From Octadecabacter sp. (lineage in GTDB: Bacteria; Pseudomonadota; Alphaproteobacteria; Rhodobacterales; Rhodobacteraceae): a stretch of 64,000 nt of DNA. Positions 1 through 7,914 of this stretch are shown in pieces. Both the position numbers and the translations under genes were made by a program. Location of the stretch: positions 1 to 64,000 of the forward strand of contig JAPKAD010000002.1 in NCBI GenBank assembly GCA_028825445.1, read 5' to 3'. Under the pieces are notes generated by a model that searched no databases, was not told the DNA's origin, and saw only the letters and a list, made by a program, of their open reading frames with translations. Within the stretch, counting starts at the first letter, position 1, and the number at the start of each line of letters is the position of its first letter.

Positions 1-271
1 CAACACTATTTTTTAAACCAGCGTCAATAACGCTAAAAAAAGTTTGGAATTCCAATGCGTTCATTTGATTGTGAATTAACCAATCTTTAAGAGAATAAAA
101 TATTTTAGGTTTAATTTATCGTAAAAGCTAATGACAGAAAGCCTAACAAAGGCTAATTCCCTATAATATATACATCAAAAAGATACCAAAGCGTCTTTCA
201 CTTTAAACTATTCTATCGACCGTTTTACCACAAAACCTCTCAACCTCAGTGACATGCCCTCCGAGGCTTCC
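1..271. other. AT-rich stretch without a recognisable gene
   Basis: No reading frame with recognisable protein similarity and no clear hairpin was seen here. It lies beyond the truncated end of the IS3 remnant, so it is either flanking host DNA or an eroded element end. Confidence 0.4.
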
Positions 272-1052
272 TCATTCAGAACGAGAGTTTACAATATCAA
301 TGTAATTCCAAGTCACATCGTTACCGCTTGCCCATTTCAGGGTCGCCCGACTGTTGAGCTCTGTACCGACATCGCTGAGAATGCAGGCGGGCTTTTTATC
401 GACACGCACAAGCGCATCCAGTTCTCGCGGCAAAAGTCATCATTCAAAGCCAGCATCCGGAACCCACATGATACACCAAACGTGTCAAACACAAAATCCA
501 AGAACCAACGTTCGCTAGCCAGAGAGCTACCGGCATCGGCGTTCTTGATCCACCCACTTTTTTGCAGCCCCTTCATCACTTCACGCCCAGTCTTTCCTCA
601 CAGCAGATGCTATGTAATTTCTTGTGGTTCATGATAATTTCCTTGCGCTCCAGCAGCACGCCAATCCGGCGGAAGCCGAGCCGACACCGAACAGCAGAAA
701 TCACCTTCATCTCTTTGCGAACTTCTGGATTATTGAGCGCATGATCACGTATTGCCTTGTGTGCTACAGCCCGTCGCACATTCGGTGTCGTCAGTTCTTT
801 CCCAGCAAATCCTTCATCAAAACATTGTCTAGCACCGTGTCTGCCAGCAGGAGCTTCAGTTTGCCGTTCCTATCTTAAAGTGATTTAAGGTGATTGGTCT
901 CAGAGACATTCATGCCGCCATATTTGAATTTAAACTCGTAAAGCGACGCTGGACTAAGGCCATGCCTGCGGCACACCTCGGCAGTCATCATCCCAGCTTC
1001 CTGCCTCGTAATCATCTTAATAATCTATACTTTAGAAAATTGGCTTTTTCGC
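272..1052 (-). pseudogene. Decayed IS3-family element, OrfA and OrfB remnants
   Basis: Read on the minus strand, the OrfA-like part starts at the ATG at 1052 (MRKSQFSKV) and contains TAEVCRRHGLSPASLYEFK and KYGGM, typical of the IS3 OrfA helix-turn-helix protein. It is interrupted by in-frame stops. The OrfB part is spread over at least three frames: about 779-576 (VRKEMKVISAVRCRLGFRRIG, NHKKLHSI), 579-420 (ERWFLDFVFDTFGV, FRMLALNDDFCREN) and 420-272 (LDALVRVDKKPACILSD). The last segment is where the family has the second catalytic aspartate in SDNG; here it reads SDVG. The C-terminal third, with the catalytic glutamate, is missing. With several frameshifts and stops this is dead. Family assignment is confident; the subgroup is not resolved. 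Confidence 0.85.
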
Positions 1053-1097
1053 ATCTATTTGCTCCGTCTAAAAATTAAACAAGCTCTACTTCAAAGT

Positions 1098-1120
1098 AAT
1101 GGAGGTTTCGGGGGCAGACC
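1098..1120 (-). repeat. Possible terminal inverted repeat of the IS3 remnant
   Basis: About 45 bases upstream of the OrfA start, the minus strand reads GGTCTGCCCCCGAAACCTCC, a GC-rich block in AT-rich DNA at the place where an IS3 left end would lie. It directly abuts the IS5-like remnant. No matching repeat was found at the other side, where the element is truncated, so this is a positional guess. Confidence 0.35.
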
Positions 1121-1136
1121 AATGGAATAGCTACTG

Positions 1137-1240
1137 ATAACGTGCACTGGCTTAAGCATAGTATGCTGAAGTCCAGCACCGCCCAATTGATTCCAACCAA
1201 TTCCAGCAGGCGTTCTACAAACCTAGTTGTCTGTTTGAAT
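1137..1240 (-). pseudogene. IS5-family transposase N-terminal fragment (copy 1)
   Basis: The minus strand encodes RFVERLLELVGINWAVLDFS, the degenerate counterpart of the IS5 N-terminal block found again at about 4964-5019 (FVQSLPRLVGLDWAVPDFS). Over 56 aligned positions (1178-1233 against 4964-5019) the two DNA segments match at 42 positions without gaps, counted by hand. The fragment is cut by the putative IS3 end on one side and runs into the GcvT-like fragment on the other. It is non-functional. Confidence 0.7.
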
Positions 1241-1594
1241 TGCAACCCGAACATTACTTTTTGGGTTGATCATCGGATGCACCCCGTGAAAGGGCCAAAC
1301 ACCTCATTCTGGAGCATTCAGAACCATAAAGAGGAAATTGGAAAAGTCACTTCAGCCATCTATTCGCCGCGTCTTGGGCAGAACATAGCTTTGGCAATGA
1401 TCTTGGCTAAACATGCCAATATCGGATCAGTGGTTGACGTTTTGACCAGGTCTGGCCCAGCCCACGCTACTCTCGTGGAGCGTCCGTTTTATGATCCAAA
1501 AAAAAGAAAATTGCTGTTGCTTGAGCGCAGAAGCCAATTAAAAGACCTCAAAAATGTCAATCCTTACTATCGAGTTGTACTAGAAGCACCTTAA
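1236..1594 (+). pseudogene. C-terminal fragment of a GcvT-family (DmdA-like) aminomethyltransferase
   Basis: This open segment reads IGKVTSAIYSPRLGQNIALA, then VERPFYDPKKR near its end. That is the C-terminal beta-barrel signature of the GcvT superfamily, which includes T-protein, sarcosine/dimethylglycine dehydrogenase tails and DMSP demethylase DmdA. The frame remains open back to 1142, but those upstream codons overlap the antisense IS5 remnant and are not part of the gene. The folate-binding N-terminal domains, about 250 residues, are missing, so it is a truncated relic. The DmdA assignment is suggested only by the YDPKK tail and by the nearby crotonase gene and betaine-type importer; other GcvT-like proteins are possible. 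Confidence 0.6.
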
Positions 1595-2026
1595 AACTGT
1601 TATATACACTGGCGATAGCTCCGCTAAACATACTGTCCAAATTAACAACAGCCAAGAGGTACAAACTGATATTGCCTCAGGTCATGTCAGAAAATTAAAA
1701 GAACATCACCTTCAAACAGCCGTACGAATCTGCCCTTGTCAAGCGGCCACCTGATAACGTTTCTCACAATAATTGCCAAAGCAATTTGGCCAATAGCAAT
1801 TTATCACGGCTGTGCAAAAAGCCTCTCTTGGTAAGAAAACCAAATGTCAGATGTCGGTGACCCACATTGACCTTCATGAAGTCGTGCGCTTTGTTGTTTG
1901 CTTTGCATTCGAGACAACTGAACTGGAGGATATGTAACGAGGCTCACATTACTATTGCTTTATCACAAACACACTTTCGCATAGCTTCAAAATCAAACTC
2001 TGTAGACCAAAGAAAGATCTAACCCC
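1595..2026. other. Noncoding stretch upstream of the crotonase gene
   Basis: No recognisable coding remnant, tRNA or strong terminator was seen. The segment just before 2027 must carry the promoter of the crotonase gene, but no convincing ribosome-binding site stands out. Confidence 0.4.
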
Positions 2027-2827
2027 ATGCAACAAAAAAATATTTTGTTACTCGAATTGAACATTGACGGCATCTTTCGTTTGACTCTGAATGACGTTGA
2101 TCGCCGAAATGCACTTTCCGAGGCAATGTTGACTGAGCTGTGCGCTGCCTTTGCTGAAGCCGAAGCTAATCCACTGGTGCGGGTCGTCATTTTGGCTGCA
2201 AACGGGCCAACTTTTTGTGCAGGACATGATCTGAAGGAAATAACAGCGGGCCGCACTAGGTGCGATGGCGGCAAAGACTACTTCACAGAGGTTATTTCTA
2301 GGTGTTCTAGCATCATGCAGTCAATTGTTAACTGTTCCAAACCTGTTATCGCTGAAGTCACAGGCGTAGCTACAGCGGCGGGCTGTCAGCTGGTGGCCAG
2401 TTGCGATCTAGCCATTGCCGCTGATACCGCACAATTTAGCACACCGGGTGTTCATATTGGTTTTTTCTGTTCTACCCCAATGGTTGCCTTGTCGCGCAAC
2501 GTAGCCAACAAACACGCGATGGAGATGCTGCTGACGGGCGATATGACAACCGCAACCCGCGCAGCAGAAATCGGACTCATCAATCGGGCCGTTGGTCCCA
2601 ATGTCTTACAAGAGACAACCCTGAAAATGGCTCAAAAGATTGCGTCCAAATCCAGCATGACACTCGCGAAAGGAAAGCATGCATTCTATGCCCAAAGCGA
2701 GATGAACCTTCCTGATGCCTATAATTACGCATCAGGCGTGATGATTGAAAGTATGCTATCCGACGACGCTAAAGAAGGCATCAGTGCATTCATTGAAAAA
2801 CGAGAACCCCAGTGGCAAAATTCGTGA
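2027..2827 (+). CDS. Enoyl-CoA hydratase/isomerase (crotonase) family protein
   Basis: A 266-residue protein of normal crotonase length. The oxyanion-hole segment FCAGHDLKEI is at about 65-74, and VTGVATAAGCQLVASCDLAIA is followed by FSTPGVHIGFFCSTPMVALS. In classical enoyl-CoA hydratases the two catalytic glutamates lie in GCELA and QPEI; here the corresponding residues appear to be Gln (GCQLV) and Gly (TPGV). This pattern resembles ECHDC3-like crotonases rather than true hydratases, so the reaction is uncertain. It probably acts on an acyl-CoA thioester in the cytoplasm. It stands alone between IS remnants, 3' of a GcvT/DmdA-like fragment, which makes a former link with DMSP demethylation (DmdD is a crotonase) possible but unproven. 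Confidence 0.85.
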   Translation: MQQKNILLLELNIDGIFRLTLNDVDRRNALSEAMLTELCAAFAEAEANPLVRVVILAANGPTFCAGHDLKEITAGRTRCDGGKDYFTEVISRCSSIMQSIVNCSKPVIAEVTGVATAAGCQLVASCDLAIAADTAQFSTPGVHIGFFCSTPMVALSRNVANKHAMEMLLTGDMTTATRAAEIGLINRAVGPNVLQETTLKMAQKIASKSSMTLAKGKHAFYAQSEMNLPDAYNYASGVMIESMLSDDAKEGISAFIEKREPQWQNS

Positions 2828-3118
2828 ACTTATTAACATAAACTACTTTTATAATGGGGTTAAACGGCTATCCAACGAACTATCAGCCCTTTACTTAATT
2901 GATATTTCTAAAGGAGCTGTTAGAATTTTCTAGAACATACTGCCATCCTTCACGGCACAATGCAGCGCACCTAATCCGGGTTTTATATGCGGTTGCGCAA
3001 ATCACTGTGGCTTGAGATCAGAACGGAATTGGCACTCATCATATTATGCAATGGGCGCTTGCTGAGACTATGCAGAACAAGTCTTCTGAAAGGCTAGTTT
3101 GCCCTTTCCACAATCAGA
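2828..3118. other. Noncoding remainder beside the IS5 remnant
   Basis: About 290 bases without a recognisable gene, probably including the eroded right end of the IS5 copy, whose transposase stop lies at 3119-3121 on the minus strand. No terminal repeat could be defined. Confidence 0.35.
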
Positions 3119-3690
3119 TTATTCTAATGCCTCCGCGACAGATATGCCAAGAGCGGTGTAGCTTTTAAGGACGGCTATACCGATTTCAATCTTCGCGACT
3201 TGCCGCTCTAAGTCTCTTGCCATGAGGCTCTAGCCCATCTGTTTATTGTTGCGTAGGTCCCTTCACAGACATCTTGGTACAGGGACCACTTGGTTGCAGG
3301 CTATCGCTTCAGAACTTTTAGGGTTTCAGGGCTTGGAGTTCCTAAGCGGCAGTATGATGACGTGGGCACCATACGCGGTAATTGCATTGTGATATTTTTT
3401 TACGTGTCATCAGTCCCGCCTGCGGTCACAGAATTGATGTCTTGATCGTTGAGGGTTGGGTTCAACAACTCAGGTAATATGGTTTTTTCATGCACGTTGT
3501 TGGTTATGATCTCGAGGGTCTGAATTTCCAGCGTTTCTTCGTCGATACCAATGTGTATTTTGCGCCATATGTACCGTTTTGGGCCACCCTTTGCCCAGTT
3601 ACACATACTTGAATGTTTAAAAGCAGTGCTTGCGGGCATTCCACTTCTTCTCACTAACTGAGCTAATACCGTTGTTGTCCATTGCCCAGC
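3119..3690 (-). pseudogene. IS5-family transposase, C-terminal half (copy 2)
   Basis: On the minus strand the segment begins MDNNGISS...KKWNARKH at about 3682 and shifts frame into RYIWRKIHIGIDEETLEIQT, the IS5 catalytic core. It continues through DQDINSVTAGGTDDT, where the family has SVTADGAYDT, so the catalytic aspartate block is altered. It ends with SLMARDLERQVAKIEIGIAV and YTALGISVAEALE before the stop at 3119. The N-terminal half of the same gene lies at 4876-5145; the two are separated by the IS110 element. Frameshifts and stops show that this copy was dead independently of the insertion. Confidence 0.85.
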
Positions 3691-3726
3691 AGTAGTTTTC
3701 TCACAAACTATGAGTATCCGTATTGG

Positions 3727-4662
3727 TCAAGCCGCGTTTTGCGCCCATTTTCTACGGTCCCGAAGCAGTGCGTTGGCCATGACGATCAGTTTTCGCATGA
3801 CGGCTGTGATGGCCAACTTTTTACATTTCCCTGTTGATATTACTTGTTCGTATTTTGCCTTCATGTCTGGATTGAAGCGTGTCGCAACAACAGCTGGTAA
3901 ATAGACTGCACGCCTGACGCTGGCTCGGCCGCCCTGGATGTGTTCTTTACCCCGCCATTTTCCTGATTGCCTTGATATTGGTGCAAGACCGGCCAACGCT
4001 GCTGCTTGCTTACCGCTCAGATGACCGAGCTCGGGCATCTCCGTCAGGATCGCACAGGCTGTTACTTTGGCGATGCCCGGAATGCTCATGAGTATTTCTG
4101 CGCGTGCTACGCGATTTTTGTCTGCTGCAACGATGCCGTCGATTGCCTCGGTAACTTGCGTCAAGTCACGTTCGATCTGCCTCAAGCGTCGCTTGACCTG
4201 CTGGGAAAGCAAGCAGTGCGTAGAGGTGGCAATCCTCGCTTTTGCAGCGATCCGGTCTTTGATTAATGCCAGCCTGGCGGTTACCAGCTGCTTGAGATCA
4301 TGAAGTGTTTTGCTTTTGGGTTGGCTGGCTTCCAATTCCAAAAGTGCGCCCATTTTGGCCAACATCTTAGCGTCCACTCGGTCGGTTTTAGCCAGTTGAC
4401 CGGTCCCTTCGCAGAACCTGCGCGCTTGACGTGGATTAACCCGCGCAAATAGAATGTTGTGCTTTGCGAAACACGTCTCAAGTAGCCGATGATATACCTC
4501 TGTAGCCTCGAATACGATAAGCAACGCCTTCGTCTGTCGTATCCAGCGGATGAGAGCACTCAGGCCCAGTTTGGTGTTGGCAAATTGTTTGTGCTTACAT
4601 TTCGAAAGCCAATACGCATCGAGTGTATCTTTCGAAATATCGATTCCCATGGTATCGTTCAT
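3727..4662 (-). CDS. IS110-family DEDD transposase/recombinase
   Basis: A 311-residue IS110 recombinase. The N-terminal RuvC-like DEDD domain has D8 (MGIDISKD), E52 (FEATEVYH) and D94/D97 (TDRVDAKM). A coiled region about 120-185 follows, then the C-terminal Transposase_20 domain with MSIPGIAKVTA, ALAGLAPIS and S248 in GGRASVRRA, the position of the catalytic serine in the family. The start at 4662 is chosen because AGG-rich ribosome-binding sequence (GTGAGGAAAAG) precedes it and because D8 is placed as in relatives; an open extension to 4797 has no homologous sequence. All known catalytic residues are present, so the enzyme may be active. IS110 recombinases act with an element-encoded bridge RNA. 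Confidence 0.92.
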   Translation of the reverse strand: MNDTMGIDISKDTLDAYWLSKCKHKQFANTKLGLSALIRWIRQTKALLIVFEATEVYHRLLETCFAKHNILFARVNPRQARRFCEGTGQLAKTDRVDAKMLAKMGALLELEASQPKSKTLHDLKQLVTARLALIKDRIAAKARIATSTHCLLSQQVKRRLRQIERDLTQVTEAIDGIVAADKNRVARAEILMSIPGIAKVTACAILTEMPELGHLSGKQAAALAGLAPISRQSGKWRGKEHIQGGRASVRRAVYLPAVVATRFNPDMKAKYEQVISTGKCKKLAITAVMRKLIVMANALLRDRRKWAQNAA

Positions 4663-4875
4663 TGTCTTTTCCTCACCTTGTCTTGTCATGCGGGCCCAAA
4701 GCCCACGTATCCGTTCACGTCGATAGAAAAGACGGAGCCGACCATACTCATAGGCGGTCCATGTTGACCAAGAAGGGAACGGTCCGACCTCCGCCACAGC
4801 ACGGCATAATTGCCGTGCCGGGCTGCTGTTCTAGCTTCGCACAGGAACTGCTCAAATCATAAGACAAGAGGGGAT
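4663..4875 (-). ncRNA. Candidate bridge RNA region of the IS110 element
   Basis: In the IS110 subgroup the guide (bridge) RNA is transcribed from the noncoding region 5' of the recombinase gene. Here that region is about 210 bases and contains a perfect hairpin at 4799-4818 (GCACGGCA, loop TAAT, TGCCGTGC). The ORF that stays open through it (up to 4797) shows no family similarity. The target-binding and donor-binding loops were not identified by eye. Confidence 0.5.
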
Positions 4876-5145
4876 CTGAAAGTGTAGTGGGCCAATGCCG
4901 CAACTTTATGGCAGGTTCAGGTTCATCGCCTTTTGGCGGCAACAAAGGGTGCTAAAATCGGGTACCGCCCAGTCCAGCCCAACCAACCGCGGCAGGCTTT
5001 GTACAAAACCAGTTATCTGACGCAAAGGTAACTAGAGCAATAGTTTCAAAGTCAGGCGAGTCTGAAGCGCGACGTCGCTAAAACTTTATTGCCGAGTGCG
5101 CTTGGTAGTTAGCTCTGGAACCCAAATCATCGCAAAAACAAAATA
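4876..5145 (-). pseudogene. IS5-family transposase, N-terminal half (copy 2)
   Basis: Reading leftward on the minus strand from about 5145: WVPELTTKRTRQ, a stop, SFSDVALQTRLTLKLLL, a stop, LPLRQITGFVQSLPRLVGL, DWAVPDFSTLCCRQKAMN, a stop, then GIGPLHFQI. These are the ordered N-terminal blocks of an IS5-group transposase, and the sequence should continue with LIDSTGIK, which is instead found at about 3682 beyond the IS110 element. Three in-frame stops show decay. Confidence 0.82.
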
Positions 5146-5715
5146 GGCTAAAAGAGATCAACATTACTTCAAGCTGTCATTATATCATAACCAGCCTGTG
5201 GTCTTGTACTTGAATAAGGCCCAGCTAAATATGCAAAATATTACCATTATGTTGGATACAAAAAGTTAATAATAACAGATAATTTTTGTAATAAAGTCGT
5301 TTAGCAAGATTAGTAATCATCAGCAGCAAGCCCTCAATACCACCGAGAATTAAAAATATAAGGTATTAAGCGCGCAAAAATTACCGTTATTTTTAATCTT
5401 TACAAAGCGTTACTTTTAAAAAAATCATGTATAAATATTTCCCAAACATGCAGTATTACTAATGTTATGTTTATATTTTTATTTAGTCGCAAGGATATTT
5501 AACCTTTCGCAGAAATAGTATTAGCCTCAAGTTTCTAAGGCAAAACCCTATGTTTTTATACTAAAAAATATTGATGAACTTTGGGCTCAAAAAACAAGTT
5601 GTTTGCTATCATCAAGTCGACATGAAAGGCAGGCACTACGTCTACGGGCGTTTCGTGGGTATGACAGCATCTGGTTGTTAGCCAAAAAATAAGAAACAAT
5701 AAGGAGAAATGTGAT
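5146..5715. other. AT-rich region upstream of proX
   Basis: About 570 bases with no recognisable coding sequence. It separates the IS graveyard from the importer operon and must contain its promoter. The AAGGAG ribosome-binding site of proX is at about 5700-5705. No defined operator palindrome was seen. Confidence 0.5.
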
Positions 5716-6687
5716 ATGAAACGCTTTATTTTAGGCGCTACACTTGCTGTAATGACCGCCCCAACGGCTATCTTCGCGCAGGAACAATGCGGTGATGTCA
5801 CAATCACCCAAATGAACTGGGACTCTTCCGCTATTGTTACTGCCGTTTCACAATTCCTAATGGAACAAGGCTATGGCTGTGAAGTTACAGTTGTCCCATC
5901 AGATACTACACCCGCGATTGCGTCGCTAGCTGAGAACAACGAACCCGATATCGTGACTGAGTTGTGGACAAATTCCACTGGTGACGTCTATAAAAAATTG
6001 AGAGCAGATGGAAACATCGTCGAATTGGCAAGCGTGCTTAATCCGGGCGGTGTTGAAGGTTGGTGGATTCCAACTTACCTGGTCGAAGAACATCCAGAAT
6101 TGGCGACAATCGAAGGCATAATGGCCAATCCAGATCTAGTTGGCGGCATGTTCAACAACTGTCCTGATGGCTGGGGCTGCCGTATTACTAACGATAACCT
6201 GATCCGGGCGTTCAACCTTGAGGATAGCGGCATTGAAGTCTTCAATCATGGGTCTGGCGAAACACTCACGACATCTATGGCTGCGGCCTATCGGAGCGAA
6301 GAAGCCTGGTTCGGTTACTACTGGGGACCTACAACGCCACTCGGGATGTTTGACATGACCAGTGTAGATCTTGGTGAATACAACCCCGAAGTTCACAGTG
6401 CTAACCAAAACGTCGGTACCTCCAACCCACAGGCATCTGCATTCCCAGCTGCACCAGTGCTGACAATCGTGACAAAAGACTTTATGGAGTCTCATCCTGA
6501 CATCGCATCTTTAATGGGAAATGTGACCTTTGAAACAGCTAAGATGAGCCAGATTTTAGCATGGAAAGAAGACAACAACGCGTCTAACGAAGAAGCGGCT
6601 GTTTATTTTCTAAAAAACAACCCTGACGTGTGGAGTGGTTGGATCAATACTGCTGCAACGGAAAACCTTTCTGGGCTGCTGCAATAA
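5716..6687 (+). CDS. proX: Glycine betaine/proline-type ABC transporter substrate-binding protein
   Basis: A 323-residue periplasmic protein with a Sec signal peptide (MKRFILGATLAVMTAPTAIFA, cleaved before QEQ) and an OpuAC-type domain from about 25 to 300. Aromatic-rich segments such as MNWDSS, TELWTN and GWWIPTYLV fit a tryptophan box for quaternary amines. Family members bind glycine betaine, choline, proline betaine or DMSP; the ligand cannot be read here. It is followed by proW and proV on the same strand with a strong hairpin in between, a common arrangement that gives more binding protein than membrane parts. Start ATG has AAGGAG upstream. Confidence 0.9.
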   Translation: MKRFILGATLAVMTAPTAIFAQEQCGDVTITQMNWDSSAIVTAVSQFLMEQGYGCEVTVVPSDTTPAIASLAENNEPDIVTELWTNSTGDVYKKLRADGNIVELASVLNPGGVEGWWIPTYLVEEHPELATIEGIMANPDLVGGMFNNCPDGWGCRITNDNLIRAFNLEDSGIEVFNHGSGETLTTSMAAAYRSEEAWFGYYWGPTTPLGMFDMTSVDLGEYNPEVHSANQNVGTSNPQASAFPAAPVLTIVTKDFMESHPDIASLMGNVTFETAKMSQILAWKEDNNASNEEAAVYFLKNNPDVWSGWINTAATENLSGLLQ

Positions 6688-6774
6688 GCTAGATTTGGGC
6701 AGCGCCTTTGGCGGTGTCCAATACCGGAAAAAGTGAACCGCTGAGGTACCCTCAACGGTAATAATAAGCTTACA

Positions 6775-6806
6775 GACAGGGCTAAATCATGTGATTTGGC
6801 CCTGTC
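6775..6806 (+). ncRNA. Intercistronic stem-loop between proX and proW
   Basis: GACAGGGC pairs with GCCCTGTC and, after one G-T pair, AAATCA with TGATTT, giving about 15 pairs around a tiny loop. There is no T-run downstream, so it is more likely an mRNA-stabilising or partial-termination element that protects the proX message than a full terminator. Confidence 0.6.
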
Positions 6807-6863
6807 ATTAATTCAGTAATATGAAAAATAGGGCCGCATTATTGGGTCCAGGTGAGGCTCATC

Positions 6864-7901
6864 ATGGCGACTTATGATTTCATTTTTAACAGACTAGGAT
6901 TACGCAACTGGTGCGGCGAAAGCGGCGACACTGGCGACGGCATGACATCCATGGCGCAGCTTCTTGCGGAAACATCAGGTGACGACGTTGAAATGTCAGC
7001 ATGGGAAACACCTTTCCCATCGATGGACGCGCTGCACGAAGCCTGCCCATCTTTTCCACAATCACGTGAGTTGACGAGCGGATTAGAAAGTGGATTCTTG
7101 GCGATCAAGGATACCTTGAAAGTTGTAGTTGACCCTTTGACACAGCCCCTAAGTTGGGCCTTGAACGAAGCCCTGTGGGTAATGCAGACAGTGCCATGGT
7201 TCATTATGATCCCGTTATTGATGCTCGTTTCTTGGGTCGTAAGCCGTCAAATGAAACTAGTGGCATTGGTAGCAATTTGTTTCGGGTTCCTAGGATTTGT
7301 CGATTATTATATCTACACCATGCAAACGCTAGCGATCATTTTTGTATGTGCGTTATCATGTGTGGTCTTCGGCGTGCCCATAGGCATCGCCATGTCGCGA
7401 AGCGATCGCGTGCAACGCACAATGATCCCCATTCTTGATATGCTCCAAACTCTGCCACCATTCGTATATCTAATACCGCTGATCTTCTTATTCTCGGTGA
7501 CTGAACCTAAATTATATGGTATTGCTATTATTTTATATGCAATCGTTCCAGTTGTACGGCTCACAGATCTTGGCATCCGGTTAGTCGACAAAGACGTTAT
7601 TGAAGCAGCAGACGCTTTTGGAATGAGCAAGCGGCAAAAGCTGTTCAACGTGCAGATCCCTTTAGCACTTCCCAATATAATGGCAGGCGTAAACCAGACT
7701 ATCATGATGAGCCTTGCGATGGTTGTTATCGCATCCCTCGTGTCAGCCCCAGGTCTGGGTGTACTAGTATTGCGCGGTATCCGATCACTAGAACTCGGAG
7801 TTGGTCTGCTATCCGGTCTGGGTATAGTCCTTCTTGCGATCATTCTGGATCGTGTGACCAAAGCGGCACTCGCCCGCATCAACGTAAGCCAGTCAAACTA
7901 A
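6864..7901 (+). CDS. proW: Glycine betaine-type ABC transporter permease
   Basis: A 345-residue integral membrane protein. A hydrophilic N-terminal stretch of about 100 residues is followed by several membrane segments and the MetI-like core with the EAA loop (EAADAFGMSKRQKLFNVQIP, then ALPNIMAG) that contacts the ATPase. An upstream in-frame GTG at 6852 exists, but the ATG at 6864 has AGGTGAGG six bases before it and is preferred. It lies between proX and proV and forms the membrane channel of the importer. Confidence 0.88.
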   Translation: MATYDFIFNRLGLRNWCGESGDTGDGMTSMAQLLAETSGDDVEMSAWETPFPSMDALHEACPSFPQSRELTSGLESGFLAIKDTLKVVVDPLTQPLSWALNEALWVMQTVPWFIMIPLLMLVSWVVSRQMKLVALVAICFGFLGFVDYYIYTMQTLAIIFVCALSCVVFGVPIGIAMSRSDRVQRTMIPILDMLQTLPPFVYLIPLIFLFSVTEPKLYGIAIILYAIVPVVRLTDLGIRLVDKDVIEAADAFGMSKRQKLFNVQIPLALPNIMAGVNQTIMMSLAMVVIASLVSAPGLGVLVLRGIRSLELGVGLLSGLGIVLLAIILDRVTKAALARINVSQSN

Positions 7902-7914
7902 GGGGGGCAGGAAC

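Larger units (their letters stand above)
3691..4875 (-). mobile_element. IS110-family insertion sequence nested in an IS5 copy
   Basis: The element comprises an intact DEDD transposase gene (3727-4662), about 210 bases of structured 5' noncoding DNA and a very short 3' end. Its limits are set by where the flanking IS5 reading frame stops and resumes: GPLHFQI ends near 4877 and MDNNGIS resumes near 3682. Exact ends are therefore uncertain by about 15 bases. IS110 elements lack ordinary terminal inverted repeats, and none are seen here. The long 5' and short 3' noncoding parts fit the IS110 subgroup rather than IS1111. The intact gene inside a decayed host element implies a later insertion. Confidence 0.8.

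Noticed and set aside
1142-1235. N-terminal part of the GcvT-like open frame
   Set aside because: The same DNA encodes an IS5 transposase fragment on the minus strand that matches a second copy at 4964-5019, so the plus-strand codons here are chance.
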